From Arsenophonus nilaparvatae (GTDB lineage Bacteria > Pseudomonadota > Gammaproteobacteria > Enterobacterales > Enterobacteriaceae): a stretch of DNA of 64,000 bases. Position numbers and translations under genes: made by a program. The DNA lies in NCBI RefSeq assembly GCF_000757905.1, contig NZ_JRLH01000012.1; one strand, written 5' to 3'. Positions 15,733-25,805 of this stretch are shown here, piece after piece. Each line of letters begins with the position of its first letter. Position 1 is the first letter of the stretch. The notes beneath the pieces were generated by a model. That model saw nothing but the letters and a program-made list of their open reading frames with translations. It ran no database searches and was not told the DNA's origin.

Positions 15733-18428
15733 TCCGTTTCAATTCCCTCTTCTATAGTAGGAACTTCTTTTAAAGGTAAAACAAAGTGGAAAGTTGCTCC
15801 ACTTTTTTTGTTATTCTCCGCCCAAATTTCGCCATTGTGCAGCTCAATAATCGCTTGGCAAATGGCCAGTCCCAAACCCACACCAGGAATGGAAGATTCT
15901 TTTTTAGCTCGAGAAAATTTATCAAAAATAAATTTTTCCTGTCCTTCCGGTATGCCGATACCTTTATCCCAAATTTCAATATGGACATATTTACCTTGAG
16001 GGTAGGCATCAATGCCAATAGGAGAGTTTTCAGCCGAGTATTTAATTGCGTTTTCCAGTAAATTAATGATCACACGTTCGAGTAAATTGGCATCGCAATA
16101 AAGTAATAGATCAGCAGGAACATTAATTTTAGTTGGATGGCTTTTTAATGCATATTCGAGAGAACGTAATGCGCTACCGATAATTTCTTGTAATGATTCC
16201 CAGGTAAGAGTTGGTATAATGCCACCGGACTGGATCCGCGCCATATCTAGCAGATTATTGACTAATCTTGAGGTACTTAGGATTTGCTGACGTATTTGGT
16301 TAACCTTTTCGGTATGAGGTGAATGTTCAGCACTTAATTCCAACATCAATATTTCTGTTTGGCCAAATATTACCGTGAGTGGGGTCCGCAAATCATGAGA
16401 AAGTGCTGCCAATAAAGAGTTTCTCAGTTGTTCGCGTTCAGCATCCAGTTTGGCAGATTCTGCTTGTCTAGCAAGTTGTAATCGTTCAAATGCATTGGCA
16501 ATTAAGCCAGTAAAAGTTTGTAGCAGTCGTTGCTGTTCCGGGATCAGTAATTGACGCAAATTTTGTGGTTCGATAGCTAATATGGCTAAAGTTTCTTTTG
16601 AAGTCGCAATCGGTTGTAATTGATAAGGCACGCTAGGTAATGTATCTGTTCCGGCACCCGCTGGTTGATTTTTATCAAAGCTCCATAATGCAATTGCTTG
16701 ATCAATTTGTACTTGACCATAGTCAGCCAGTTTAAGCGGAACCAGTTGTTGATGATCATTGGGTAGCAACAGACTGACTTTTGCTTTAAATGCATTGGAA
16801 AGGAAATGATAACCTGTTTTTGCAATATCAATTTCATTCAGAGCTCGGCTTAGCTCTTTGGTCATTTCATAAAGATGGCGAGTCCGTTGTTCACGATAAC
16901 GAGCGACTTTAGCTTGATAGCGCATACCAGCAGCGAGATTACCTACTAAAAGACCAACAACCAGCATGACAATGAAGGTTATCAAATATTGCATATCAAA
17001 AACAACAAAGGAAAAATGGGGCTGGACAATAAACAGATCAAAACCGATAACATTAATAAATGCAGCAAAGATAGAAGGATTTCGGCCATACAGCAGAGCG
17101 ATAATAACAATCGCTAATACATACACAGTGACAACATTAGCCTGATCGAAATTAAGCAAAAAACGATTAGAAAATAGGGTGATGGTAATACATAACAGAG
17201 CGGCGAATAGATAACCCTGGATATTTCCTCGCCATTTGTCACTTAGCGGCCGGCGTTCAGTCTCCTTTTCCCATGAGGTATTTTCATCCAGTGCAATGAT
17301 AATCAGATCTAAATCAGGTCCTAACTTGCCTAAGCGTTCAGCAAAATCAGGGCGAATTTTACAGTTTAGTAGTCTCCACGTTTTATTTTGCTTACGACCA
17401 ATAATAATTTTACCTAAGTTATGCTCGCGAGCATAATCTAAAATAGCCTTTTCTTCATTTGCATCAGCTAGGGTTGAGGTTTCTGCGCCTAAATCTTGCG
17501 CCAATTTTAGTGCTTTGAGAATAGCGCGTCGTTTCTCCTCAGCTATGGTATGTAATTTAGGGGTTTCTACATACACGGCATGCCAACTACAACCAAGCTT
17601 AGCGGCAAGTCTGGCTGCCGATCTAACCAATTTTTCATTTCCTATGTTGTGACCAATGCAAACTAATAAGTTATCGTGAGTATGCCAAACTTGAGAGTAA
17701 CCTTGGGTATCGCGGTACTCACGCATTTGATTATCGACACGATCGACGGTACGTCTTAGTGATAACTCTCTTAGGGCAATTAAGTTGCCTTTACGAAAGA
17801 AATGTTCAATTGCTCGTTCGGCTTGTCCGGCAATATAGACTTTTCCTTCATTCAGCCGTTGGCGTAGGTCGTCAGGTGGTAAATCGACTAAAACAATTTC
17901 ACTGGCTTGGTCAAAAATATGATCAGGTACCGTTTTACGCACGCGAATACCGGTAATACTGCCGACAATATCGTTTAAACTCTCTAAGTGTTGTACGTTG
18001 ATGGTGGTTAAAACATCAATACCGGCATCTAATAACTCTTCAACGTCTTGCCAGCGTTTAGGATGACGACTGCCATGCGGGTTACTAAAAGCTAATTCAT
18101 CCATTAAAATAATGGCCGGGTGACGTGCTAAAGCACCGTCAATATCAAAGGTATTAATTTTACGTCCGTGGTAGCGGATCCGTTTTGCTGGCAGTTGTGG
18201 CAAACCTTCCAATAACGCAGCAGTTTCTGATCGATTGTGCGTTTCTACCACACCAATGACAACATCAAGCCCTTGAGAGCGAAGCCGTTGGGCTTCTTGT
18301 AGCATTGCATAGGTTTTTCCTACTCCAGCGTAGGCGCCGAAGAAGATCTTTAAGTTGCCGCGAATTTTTTCATTGGCAATACTCAATAAATCTTCTGGGG
18401 TAGGGCGTTTCGGTTCCTGGCTCTCCAT
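15729..18428 (-). CDS. kdpD: Osmosensitive K+ channel sensor histidine kinase
   Basis: Inner-membrane sensor kinase/phosphatase of 899 residues (E. coli 894). The N-terminal KdpD domain has the Walker A motif GAYAGVGKTYAML near residue 32 and Walker B-like IILMDELAFSNPHG. A USP-like domain follows (about 250-370), then four membrane segments around 400-500, a GAF-like region, the dimerisation H-box ALSHDLRTPL with the phosphorylated His, and an ATPase domain with N, G1 and G2 motifs (NLLENAIKYS, DKGIGIPEG, GLGLAICQAI). It starts 9 bp after the kdpC stop. Senses K+ and passes phosphate to KdpE. Intact. Confidence 0.97.
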   Translation of the reverse strand: MESQEPKRPTPEDLLSIANEKIRGNLKIFFGAYAGVGKTYAMLQEAQRLRSQGLDVVIGVVETHNRSETAALLEGLPQLPAKRIRYHGRKINTFDIDGALARHPAIILMDELAFSNPHGSRHPKRWQDVEELLDAGIDVLTTINVQHLESLNDIVGSITGIRVRKTVPDHIFDQASEIVLVDLPPDDLRQRLNEGKVYIAGQAERAIEHFFRKGNLIALRELSLRRTVDRVDNQMREYRDTQGYSQVWHTHDNLLVCIGHNIGNEKLVRSAARLAAKLGCSWHAVYVETPKLHTIAEEKRRAILKALKLAQDLGAETSTLADANEEKAILDYAREHNLGKIIIGRKQNKTWRLLNCKIRPDFAERLGKLGPDLDLIIIALDENTSWEKETERRPLSDKWRGNIQGYLFAALLCITITLFSNRFLLNFDQANVVTVYVLAIVIIALLYGRNPSIFAAFINVIGFDLFIVQPHFSFVVFDMQYLITFIVMLVVGLLVGNLAAGMRYQAKVARYREQRTRHLYEMTKELSRALNEIDIAKTGYHFLSNAFKAKVSLLLPNDHQQLVPLKLADYGQVQIDQAIALWSFDKNQPAGAGTDTLPSVPYQLQPIATSKETLAILAIEPQNLRQLLIPEQQRLLQTFTGLIANAFERLQLARQAESAKLDAEREQLRNSLLAALSHDLRTPLTVIFGQTEILMLELSAEHSPHTEKVNQIRQQILSTSRLVNNLLDMARIQSGGIIPTLTWESLQEIIGSALRSLEYALKSHPTKINVPADLLLYCDANLLERVIINLLENAIKYSAENSPIGIDAYPQGKYVHIEIWDKGIGIPEGQEKFIFDKFSRAKKESSIPGVGLGLAICQAIIELHNGEIWAENNKKSGATFHFVLPLKEVPTIEEGIETE

Positions 18429-18437
18429 CTATCAACC

Positions 18438-19031
18438 TTATTGTATTTTTGCATTCTCAGATTGTTCAAGCACATCAAGAGCTATATTAAGTTTAAGCAC
18501 ATTAACGACAGGTTCACCTAAGAAACTAAAGAAAGGTCGTTCGGTGTTATCGGCAATTAAGTGTCTAATTTTATGTAAAGCGAGTCGGCGCACTTTAGCA
18601 ACTCTAGCTGCTTGATAATATGCTGCACTTGGTGAAATATGAGGATCTAATCCACTGGCTGAAGCCGTTATCAGATCGACAGGAACGGCCACGTTATTTT
18701 GATTATTGAAAATTTTAATTTGTTGAGAACGAACAGCAAACTGTTTTTGCAATTCGGGATTATTGACCGCCAAGTTACTGCCACTCGAGGCTAATCCATT
18801 ATAAGGGCTATCAGGTGTTGCTGACGGCCGCCCATGAAAATATTTAACATCAGTAATCGATTGGCCAATCAGTGCCGAACCAATAGTACGGTTATTCTTT
18901 TCAATCAATGAGCCTTTAGCTTGATAATTAAAGAAAGCATTTGATAAACCAGTGATAAATAATGGATAAACAATTCCGGTTGTAATAGTTAGAAAAATGA
19001 ATAACACAAATGAAGAACGTAACACATTCAT
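18438..19031 (-). CDS. kdpC: Potassium-transporting ATPase subunit C
   Basis: Small single-span subunit of the KdpFABC pump, stabilising the complex and favouring ATP binding. I start it at MNVLRSSFVLFIFL (19031), with AAGG upstream, giving 197 residues (E. coli 190); a longer reading frame extends into kdpB but would not have a better start. The N-terminal helix (residues 5-27) is followed by a periplasmic domain with SALIGQSITDVKYFHGRPS, the usual SGSNLAVNNPELQ region, and SASGLDPHISPSAA. It begins 13 bp after kdpB and ends 9 bp before kdpD. Confidence 0.95.
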   Translation of the reverse strand: MNVLRSSFVLFIFLTITTGIVYPLFITGLSNAFFNYQAKGSLIEKNNRTIGSALIGQSITDVKYFHGRPSATPDSPYNGLASSGSNLAVNNPELQKQFAVRSQQIKIFNNQNNVAVPVDLITASASGLDPHISPSAAYYQAARVAKVRRLALHKIRHLIADNTERPFFSFLGEPVVNVLKLNIALDVLEQSENAKIQ

Positions 19032-19044
19032 ATTCAATACCTTA

Positions 19045-21111
19045 TTAGGACATAAACAGGCTAAGCAGTAGATCAATCAGCTTGATACCAATAAATGGTA
19101 TAACTAAACCACTTAATCCATAAATCCATAAATTACGGCGTAGTAATGCTATTGCACTCATCGGATGGTAACTAACACCTTTTAGCGCTAATGGGATCAG
19201 GGCAACAATAATTAATGCATTAAAAATAACTGCTGACAGGATCGCTGAAGAAGGTGAGTGTAATTGCATGATATTTAATATATTAAGCTGAGGATAGGTC
19301 ACTGAAAAAGCGGTAGGAATAATGGCAAAATATTTGGCAATATCATTAGCAATACTAAAGGTTGAAAGAGAGCCTCTGGTCATCAACATCTGCTTACCAA
19401 CATGAACGACTTCGATAAGCTTAGTTGGATTTGAGTCAAGATCGACCATATTACCGGCTTCTTTTGCTGCTTGAGTGCCAGAATTCATGGCAACAGCAAC
19501 GTCGGCTTGTGCCAGAGCTGGCGCATCATTAGTACCATCACCTGTCATAGCAACCAGGCTCCCATCTGCCTGATATTGGCGGATCAATGCCAGTTTAGCT
19601 TCAGGGGTTGCCTCGGCCAGGAAATCACCAACACCGGCCTCAGCGGCAATGGCTGCGGCCGTCAAATGGTTATCACCGGTGATCATCACGGTTTTAATTC
19701 CCATCCGGCGCATTTCAGCAAAACGTTCTTTGATGCCTCCTTTTATAATATCTTTTAAGGCGACAACCCCAAGAATTTGTTGATTCTCAACAACAACTAA
19801 TGGTGTTTCCCCTTTACGGGCAACTTCTTCGACTAATTTTTCTGTTTCAGCTGGGACTCTGGCATGACTGGTTTCCAAATAACGACGAATAGAATCGGCT
19901 GAGCCTTTTCTGATCACTCGATCACCCACATTTACGCCACTCATACGTGTCATGGCAGAAAAGGGAACAAAAGTGGCATTTAATGCCTGTAGATCACGTT
20001 CACGTAAATTAAACAATTGCTTAGCTAAGATAACAATGCTACGTCCTTCTGGTGTCTCATCAGCCAGTGACGATAGTTGGGCAGCATCAGCCAGTTGTTG
20101 CTCTGAAACACCTTTAATGGGTAAGAATTTAGACGCTTGGCGATTACCTAAGGTAATAGTACCTGTTTTATCGAGCAATAAGACATCGACATCACCGGCA
20201 GCTTCTACAGCGCGTCCACTGGTTGCGATCACATTGGCGGCTAACATTCGGCTCATACCGGCAACGCCAATTGAAGAGAGTAATCCGCCGATCGTAGTCG
20301 GGATCAAACAAACTAATAACGCAATCAGTACCACGATAGAAATTGGGCTACCGCTACCATTGATTTCAGCGCTAAATAAACTGAAAGGATAGAGGGTTGA
20401 ACAGATTAATAGAAAAATAATCGTTAATGCAGTTAATAGTATGATTAAGGCGATTTCATTAGGTGTTTTGCGTCGTTGAGCACCTTCAACCATCGAGATC
20501 ATGCGATCAAGAAAAGTTTCACCAGGATTGACCGTACATTGGATAATTAACCAATCAGATAGTACCCGCGTTCCTCCCGTTACTGAAGAAAAATCACCGC
20601 CAGACTCTCTAATAACAGGGGCCGATTCACCGGTAATGGCACTCTCATCAACGGAAGCTCCGCCTTCAAGTACTTCACCATCGCAAGGAATAATTTCGCC
20701 CGCTTCAACCAGTACGATATCGCCTTTTCTTATTTGATCAGAGTTAATTTTCTCTTTTACTGCCTGATAATCGGCACTGGCTAAACGAGTAGTAATGCTT
20801 TGTTTTTTAACACCTTTAAGGCTAGCTGCTTGCGCTTTACTGCGACCTTCAGCCAATGCTTCGGCAAAATTAGCAAATAGAACGGTAAACCATAACCAAA
20901 CCGCAATTATGCCGGTAAATAGCGTACTGTTGTCAATTGAAGGCGTGAATAATTGATAAAACCAAATTAATGTCGTTAATATACTACCGATATAAACGAT
21001 AAACATAACTGGATTGCGCCACTGAATTTGTGGCGCACATTTTTTAATAGCGTCAAATAATGCTTGGTGGATCAATTTACTATCAAACAATAGGCTGATA
21101 TTTTTGTTCAT
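19045..21111 (-). CDS. kdpB: Potassium-transporting P-type ATPase subunit B
   Basis: Catalytic subunit of the K+-uptake ATPase, 688 residues (E. coli 682). P-type ATPase landmarks are the actuator-domain TGES (AITGESAPV), the phosphorylated Asp in LLLDKTGTITLGNR, the nucleotide-binding KGSADS region, MITGDNHLTAAAIA, and the hinge MTGDGTNDAPALAQADV. Several hydrophobic helices flank the cytoplasmic loops. It works with KdpA (K+ channel), KdpC and KdpF in the inner membrane. It lies 10 bp downstream of kdpA in the operon. All catalytic motifs are present. Confidence 0.97.
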   Translation of the reverse strand: MNKNISLLFDSKLIHQALFDAIKKCAPQIQWRNPVMFIVYIGSILTTLIWFYQLFTPSIDNSTLFTGIIAVWLWFTVLFANFAEALAEGRSKAQAASLKGVKKQSITTRLASADYQAVKEKINSDQIRKGDIVLVEAGEIIPCDGEVLEGGASVDESAITGESAPVIRESGGDFSSVTGGTRVLSDWLIIQCTVNPGETFLDRMISMVEGAQRRKTPNEIALIILLTALTIIFLLICSTLYPFSLFSAEINGSGSPISIVVLIALLVCLIPTTIGGLLSSIGVAGMSRMLAANVIATSGRAVEAAGDVDVLLLDKTGTITLGNRQASKFLPIKGVSEQQLADAAQLSSLADETPEGRSIVILAKQLFNLRERDLQALNATFVPFSAMTRMSGVNVGDRVIRKGSADSIRRYLETSHARVPAETEKLVEEVARKGETPLVVVENQQILGVVALKDIIKGGIKERFAEMRRMGIKTVMITGDNHLTAAAIAAEAGVGDFLAEATPEAKLALIRQYQADGSLVAMTGDGTNDAPALAQADVAVAMNSGTQAAKEAGNMVDLDSNPTKLIEVVHVGKQMLMTRGSLSTFSIANDIAKYFAIIPTAFSVTYPQLNILNIMQLHSPSSAILSAVIFNALIIVALIPLALKGVSYHPMSAIALLRRNLWIYGLSGLVIPFIGIKLIDLLLSLFMS

Positions 21112-21121
21112 TTATATTCCC

Positions 21122-22825
21122 TTATTGGACGGAATGCCAAAGTTGTAAATGTTCAGCAATTGGTCCAAGTGCCAGGGCAGGCACAAAAGTGAGTGCACCA
21201 ATAACGAAAACAGTTAGTATTAACAAGCCAATAAAGAGTGGGCCATGAGTGGGTAATGTGGCAAAGCTCTCGGGCTGGCGCTTTTTCCTTACCATAATAC
21301 CCGCAATAGCCATTACTGCAGTAATTAAGCCAAAACGACCGACAAACATAACAATACTCAACGTAATATTATAAAATAGGTTATTGCTATTTAATCCTGC
21401 AAAAGCGCTACCATTATTATTCGCAGCTGAGGAAAATGCATAAAGAACTTCACTAAAGCCGTGAGCGCCAGGATTTAAAATAGCACTGCGTCCTGCTTCG
21501 GTAAAAAGCGCCAGTGTTGTTCCTAGCAATGTTAAAGCGGGGGTGATTAAAATAGCGATAGCGGTTAATTTCATTTCCTGAATTTCGATTTTTTTCCCCA
21601 GATATTCAGGTGCTCGACCTATCATTAAACCCGCCAAGAAAACGGCTAGCATAACAAATAGTAGCATGCCATATAACCCGGAACCTACGCCACCAAATAC
21701 CACCTCACCAAGTTGGATAAGCCACATTGGTATCATCCCGCCCAATGCAGTAAAAGAATCATGCATGGCGTTTACTGCACCGCAGGAGGTTGCTGTTGTG
21801 ATGACAGCATAGAGTGCCGAATTTAAAATCCCAAAGCGACTTTCTTTACCTTCCAGATTAATATTACTGTTAGCACCTGAAAGCATCAATTGTGGGTTAC
21901 CTTGCATTTCTGCGTAAACAACGATAGCGATAGCAAGAGTGAAAATGATCCCCATTGTCCAAATTAATGTTGTACCTTGCCGACTATCACCGACCACGCG
22001 GCCAAATGCAAAATAGAGTGCAGTGGGGATTAAAAGAATAGCAATCATTTGGCTAAAATTGGTTAACGCGGTAGGATTTTCGAAAGGGTGTGCTGAATTG
22101 GTGGCAAAAAATCCACCGCCATTAGTACCTAATAATTTGATTGCTTCCTGCGAAGCGACGGGTCCCATTGGGATAATTTGGTTTTGGTTTTGTAATGTTT
22201 CTACCACTAGATACGGCGAAAAATTTTGTAACACACCTTGGCTGACAAAAAATAAGGCAAAAATAATCGCCAGTGGTAGTAAAAGATAGAGTGTAATACG
22301 AGCAATATCTATCCAGGCATTGCCCAGCGTTTTTACCCCTTGGCGGGCAAAGGCGCGGATCAGCGCAAAAGCTACTGCAATACCGGTAGCAGCAGATAAG
22401 AAATTCTGTACCGTTAATCCCGTCATTTGACTAAAATAACTTAAGGTGTGTTCTCCACTATAGGCTTGCCAATTAGTATTGGTGATAAAACTAATTGCGG
22501 TATTAAGTGCAAGATCCCAATTTAGATTGACAAATTTTTGTGGATTGAGCGGTAGATTGTATTGATTGATTAATAGCAGAAAGAGAAATACGCCACCAAT
22601 AACGTTAAACAGCAGCAGCGCAGTAACGTATTGTCGCCAATTCATTTCATGTATTTCACCGCCGGGTTTGCGCAACCGACAGCAGCTCCATAAGCCGGAT
22701 TCTATTTTGAAAACCCAGATCGGTAAATCACTTTCAATCAATAAAGCGATATAATTTCCTACAAATTTAGCGATAACAAGCAGGAGAATTAAAAAACTGG
22801 CAATTAATAAAGCACTACTTACCAT
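21122..22825 (-). CDS. kdpA: Potassium-transporting ATPase subunit A
   Basis: K+-binding, channel-like subunit related to the SKT superfamily, 567 residues (E. coli 557), with about ten membrane helices and four selectivity-filter-like loops. Visible filter segments include LLGTNGGGFFATNSAHPFEN and TTATSCGAVNAMHDSF, and the third-to-fourth loop SSAANNNGSAFAGLN. The ATG directly follows the kdpF stop, so the two are coupled. Confident assignment from sequence and operon position. Confidence 0.97.
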   Translation of the reverse strand: MVSSALLIASFLILLLVIAKFVGNYIALLIESDLPIWVFKIESGLWSCCRLRKPGGEIHEMNWRQYVTALLLFNVIGGVFLFLLLINQYNLPLNPQKFVNLNWDLALNTAISFITNTNWQAYSGEHTLSYFSQMTGLTVQNFLSAATGIAVAFALIRAFARQGVKTLGNAWIDIARITLYLLLPLAIIFALFFVSQGVLQNFSPYLVVETLQNQNQIIPMGPVASQEAIKLLGTNGGGFFATNSAHPFENPTALTNFSQMIAILLIPTALYFAFGRVVGDSRQGTTLIWTMGIIFTLAIAIVVYAEMQGNPQLMLSGANSNINLEGKESRFGILNSALYAVITTATSCGAVNAMHDSFTALGGMIPMWLIQLGEVVFGGVGSGLYGMLLFVMLAVFLAGLMIGRAPEYLGKKIEIQEMKLTAIAILITPALTLLGTTLALFTEAGRSAILNPGAHGFSEVLYAFSSAANNNGSAFAGLNSNNLFYNITLSIVMFVGRFGLITAVMAIAGIMVRKKRQPESFATLPTHGPLFIGLLILTVFVIGALTFVPALALGPIAEHLQLWHSVQ

Positions 22826-22915
22826 TTAAAAATCCTCCGCATGAGTAAGCGCATAAATCAAATAGAGAAATAATATTCCAATTAGAATGATCCCTGTGAT
22901 AGAAAAGATGGACAC
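22826..22915 (-). CDS. kdpF: KdpF small membrane subunit
   Basis: Twenty-nine-residue single-span peptide, MSIFSITGIILIG then ILFLYLIYALTHAEDF, very like E. coli KdpF in length, hydrophobic core and C-terminal YAL..AE.F ending. It starts with GTG at 22915, preceded by AGGAG at good distance, and its TAA touches the kdpA ATG. It stabilises the KdpABC complex and is the first gene of the kdpFABCDE operon. The very short length explains why it is easily missed. Confidence 0.92.
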   Translation of the reverse strand: MSIFSITGIILIGILFLYLIYALTHAEDF

Positions 22916-23289
22916 AGTTTGTCTCCTCATGATTTTAATGTACTGAGCTTAAGTCTTTCAATGCAAAGAATCTGATAAAAAGTCTACTCATAGTGTAAAA
23001 ATAGTATAAAAATACCAATATAATAGTTTGTCTGTTATTACTATTATCGCTATTTTTTGTTACAATAAATAAACCGTAGTTAATATAATGTTTATTTATT
23101 GTAATAATGACTGCTTTTTTATTGTTTAATAAGCAAATAAATTACGATATAAAGAAAAGTGCTGATAAAAACAGCAAAAAAGTGGTCTGATGAGTAGTAA
23201 TGCTGGTTTTTATCAGATAAAATTTTCATTCATTACATAATATATCTCAATTGTTTATATCAATTGATAACTTTATAAGGAGGATCTTT
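22916..23289. promoter_or_regulatory. Divergent kdp / ybfA control region
   Basis: AT-rich region between the divergent kdpFABCDE operon and ybfA. By analogy with E. coli the KdpE-binding site and the kdp promoter lie within the first 100-150 bases upstream of kdpF. I cannot point to the exact operator by eye. No gene is seen. Confidence 0.5.
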
Positions 23290-23493
23290 ATGTCTGAGTA
23301 TCGTCAATATCCTTGGCATCAAGTTCTCTTGCGTCGTGTTGGTGTTGTATTATTAGGCATTGTGGCTTTTCCTATCATGATTTTTCGACATGATCGTAGC
23401 CGCTTTTATAGTTACCTACACCGCATGTGGCTAAAGACTAGCGATAAACCCGTTTGGTTGGCCAGCGCTGAAGATACCGAATCGATGAAGTAA
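23290..23493 (+). CDS. ybfA: YbfA family small protein
   Basis: Sixty-seven-residue protein of the DUF2517/YbfA family, function unknown. It starts MSEYRQYPWHQVLLRRVGVV, followed by one hydrophobic segment (residues 16-30) and the family landmark RSRFYSYLHRMWLKTSDKPVW. ATG 23290 is preferred to an upstream ATG at 23251 because AGGAGG lies just ahead of it and it matches E. coli YbfA. In both organisms the gene lies divergent to kdpFABC, so it may share potassium-related regulation, though no direct evidence for that is visible. Confidence 0.88.
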   Translation: MSEYRQYPWHQVLLRRVGVVLLGIVAFPIMIFRHDRSRFYSYLHRMWLKTSDKPVWLASAEDTESMK

Positions 23494-23515
23494 TTAATTG
23501 ATTAAAAAATAAAAT

Positions 23516-23547
23516 GTCCTATTACTGTTTGTGATAGGGCGTTTTTG
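23516..23547 (+). terminator. Rho-independent terminator after ybfA
   Basis: GTCCTATTA (23516-23524) pairs with TGATAGGGC (23532-23540), allowing G-U pairs, and is followed by GTTTTTGTTTT. It is well placed 22 bases after the ybfA stop. Confidence 0.75.
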
Positions 23548-23625
23548 TTTTAAGTCGTTGTGAAACATATTTTTAAGTTTAATATTTAATAAAATAAATC
23601 AGTTTTACAAATAGGATAGTAAGTA

Positions 23626-24369
23626 ATGCATAATATTGAATTAGAACAACTAATCAATACGCACTTGAATATTTATGAATATCAAGACTATGCGCCCAAT
23701 GGGCTTCAGGTGGAAGGGCGCTCAGAGGTAAAAAAAATCGTGACCGGTGTGACTGCATCGCAAGCGTTACTTGATGAAGCGGTAAAATTAGCTGCAGATG
23801 CGATTATTGTTCATCATGGTTATTTTTGGAAAAATGAAGCCGCCGTTATTCTTAATATGAAGCGTAATCGATTAAAAACATTGCTTTGCAATGATATTAA
23901 CCTTTATGGTTATCATTTGCCCCTTGATGCCCATCCCATTTTGGGAAATAACGCGCAGTTGGGGAATATCATGGGGGTTCGGTTTGAAAAGCTTATTTCG
24001 CCTTTATTGCCAATGGGTAGTTTTGCTCAACCGATAACGGCTGATGATTTAGTGTCGCGTTTAACCAATAAGTTAGCTCGTCAACCCTTGTATTGTGGTG
24101 ATAATGGCCCAAAAGAGATCAGTACCATTGCCTGGTGTACAGGGGGCGGACAAAATTTTATTCAACAAGCAGCCGAGGCAGGTGTTGATGCTTTTGTGAC
24201 AGGTGAAGTTTCTGAGCAAACGATCCATATTGCCAGAGAAATGGGGATCCATTTTTATGCCGCAGGTCATCATGCAACGGAGCGATTTGGCGTTAAAATG
24301 TTAGGTGAATGGCTGCAAAAAGATTATGGATTTGAGGTGACTTTTATCGATATAGCCAATCCAGCCTAA
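23626..24369 (+). CDS. ybgI: NIF3-family dinuclear metal-binding protein YbgI
   Basis: Member of the NIF3/GTP cyclohydrolase I type 2 homologue family, 247 residues as in E. coli YbgI. It forms a toroidal hexamer with a dinuclear metal site; a nickel-chaperone or hydrolase role in the cytoplasm has been discussed but is not established. Metal-binding histidines are visible in VHHGYFW, YHLPLDAHP and the C-terminal AAGHHATERFG. NGLQVEG near the N-terminus is a typical family motif. It stands alone, transcribed toward the convergent gltA. Annotated in some databases as radiation resistance protein. Confidence 0.9.
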   Translation: MHNIELEQLINTHLNIYEYQDYAPNGLQVEGRSEVKKIVTGVTASQALLDEAVKLAADAIIVHHGYFWKNEAAVILNMKRNRLKTLLCNDINLYGYHLPLDAHPILGNNAQLGNIMGVRFEKLISPLLPMGSFAQPITADDLVSRLTNKLARQPLYCGDNGPKEISTIAWCTGGGQNFIQQAAEAGVDAFVTGEVSEQTIHIAREMGIHFYAAGHHATERFGVKMLGEWLQKDYGFEVTFIDIANPA

Positions 24370-24509
24370 TTTTTGTAAGGATAAACACCAAGCCAGCTAA
24401 AAAGTATTAAAACCAAGGGTTATCACCAAACTGTGTCTTGTATTCTATATGATGATTGTTTATGCAAAATAAAATAGTAAGACACAGTTTATTTATCAAT
24501 AATAATTAA

Positions 24510-25805
24510 CTATTTTTTGGTTAAATCGCTATGAAAATCTCTTTGTTTATAGCCGGTATATAATTGACGGGGACGTGCTATTTTTAATTCTTCATCATGC
24601 ATTTCGTTCCAGTGAGCAATCCAACCAATTGTACGAGCAATAGCAAAAATAACCGTAAACATGGTTGTTGGGATCCCTATTGCTTTTAAAATGATGCTAG
24701 AATAGAAATCCACATTGGGATAAAGTTTTTTCTCAATAAAATAGGGGTCATTTAGGGCTATATGTTCTAATTGCTTGGCGATTTCTAATATATTATCATT
24801 TAATTTAAGTTCTTTAAGTACTTCATCGCAGGTCTGTTTCATCACAGTTGCTCGGGGATCATAATTTTTATAAACCCGATGGCCAAATCCCATTAAACGG
24901 AAGGGATCATCTTTGTCTTTTGCCCGTTTGATAAATTTAGGAATATTTTCGACAGTTTGAATCTCTTCTAGCATGCGTAAACAGGCTTCATTGGCACCAC
25001 CGTGAGCCGGTCCCCAAAGAGAGGCGATTCCAGCAGCAATACAAGCAAATGGATTAGCGCCAGAAGAACCAGCAGTTCTTACTGTTGAAGTTGATGCATT
25101 TTGTTCATGATCAGCATGCAGAATAAAAATGCGATCCATGGCCCGTTCTATGATTGGATTAACCTGATATTTTTCACAAGGTGTAGCAAACATCATATGA
25201 AGGAAATTCGCAGAATAAGAGAGGAAATTTTGTGGGTAAATAAAAGGTTGACCAATAGAGTATTTATAACACATTGCTGCAACGGTCGGCATTTTTGATA
25301 GTAACCTAAATGCTGCTATTTCACGATGACGCGGATTATTAACATCCAATGAGTCGTGATAGAAAGCCGCTAGTGCGCCGGTTACACCACAAAGGATTGC
25401 CATTGGATGAGAATCACGACGGAAACCTTGCAAAAGCCGAGTAATTTGATCGTGGATCATTGTATGTTCAGTGACAATTTTTTTAAAGTTGTCATAGTCG
25501 TTTTGTGAAGGTTTTTCACCGTAAAGTAGTATATAACAAACTTCTAAATAAGTAGAATTGGTAGCCAATTGATCAATAGGATATCCGCGGTGCAAAAGAA
25601 TACCTTTATCTCCATCTATATAGGTAATTTTAGACTCGCAGGATGCGGTTGAGGTAAAGCCAGGATCGTAGGTAAAATAACCTTTGGAGCCTAATCCTCG
25701 GACATCAATTACATCGATCCCAAGTGTAGGGTTTAGTACTTCAAGCTCAATTTTTTCTGCATCTTTATCGACTAATTCTATAGTCTTTTTTTCTTTGCCT
25801 GCCAT
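24510..25805 (-). CDS. gltA: Citrate synthase, type II
   Basis: Condenses oxaloacetate and acetyl-CoA to citrate, the entry step of the TCA cycle. It has 431 residues with the start MAGKEKKTIELVDKD (25805), where GGAG lies 7 bases ahead; an in-frame extension to 25847 is unlikely. Catalytic landmarks are ADHEQNASTSTVR, GPAHGGANEAC, MGFGHRVYKNYDPRA and the Asp-containing PNVDFYSS. N-terminal features match the hexameric, NADH-inhibited enterobacterial enzyme. It is divergent from sdhCDAB-sucABCD, as in E. coli. Intact. Confidence 0.97.
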   Translation of the reverse strand: MAGKEKKTIELVDKDAEKIELEVLNPTLGIDVIDVRGLGSKGYFTYDPGFTSTASCESKITYIDGDKGILLHRGYPIDQLATNSTYLEVCYILLYGEKPSQNDYDNFKKIVTEHTMIHDQITRLLQGFRRDSHPMAILCGVTGALAAFYHDSLDVNNPRHREIAAFRLLSKMPTVAAMCYKYSIGQPFIYPQNFLSYSANFLHMMFATPCEKYQVNPIIERAMDRIFILHADHEQNASTSTVRTAGSSGANPFACIAAGIASLWGPAHGGANEACLRMLEEIQTVENIPKFIKRAKDKDDPFRLMGFGHRVYKNYDPRATVMKQTCDEVLKELKLNDNILEIAKQLEHIALNDPYFIEKKLYPNVDFYSSIILKAIGIPTTMFTVIFAIARTIGWIAHWNEMHDEELKIARPRQLYTGYKQRDFHSDLTKK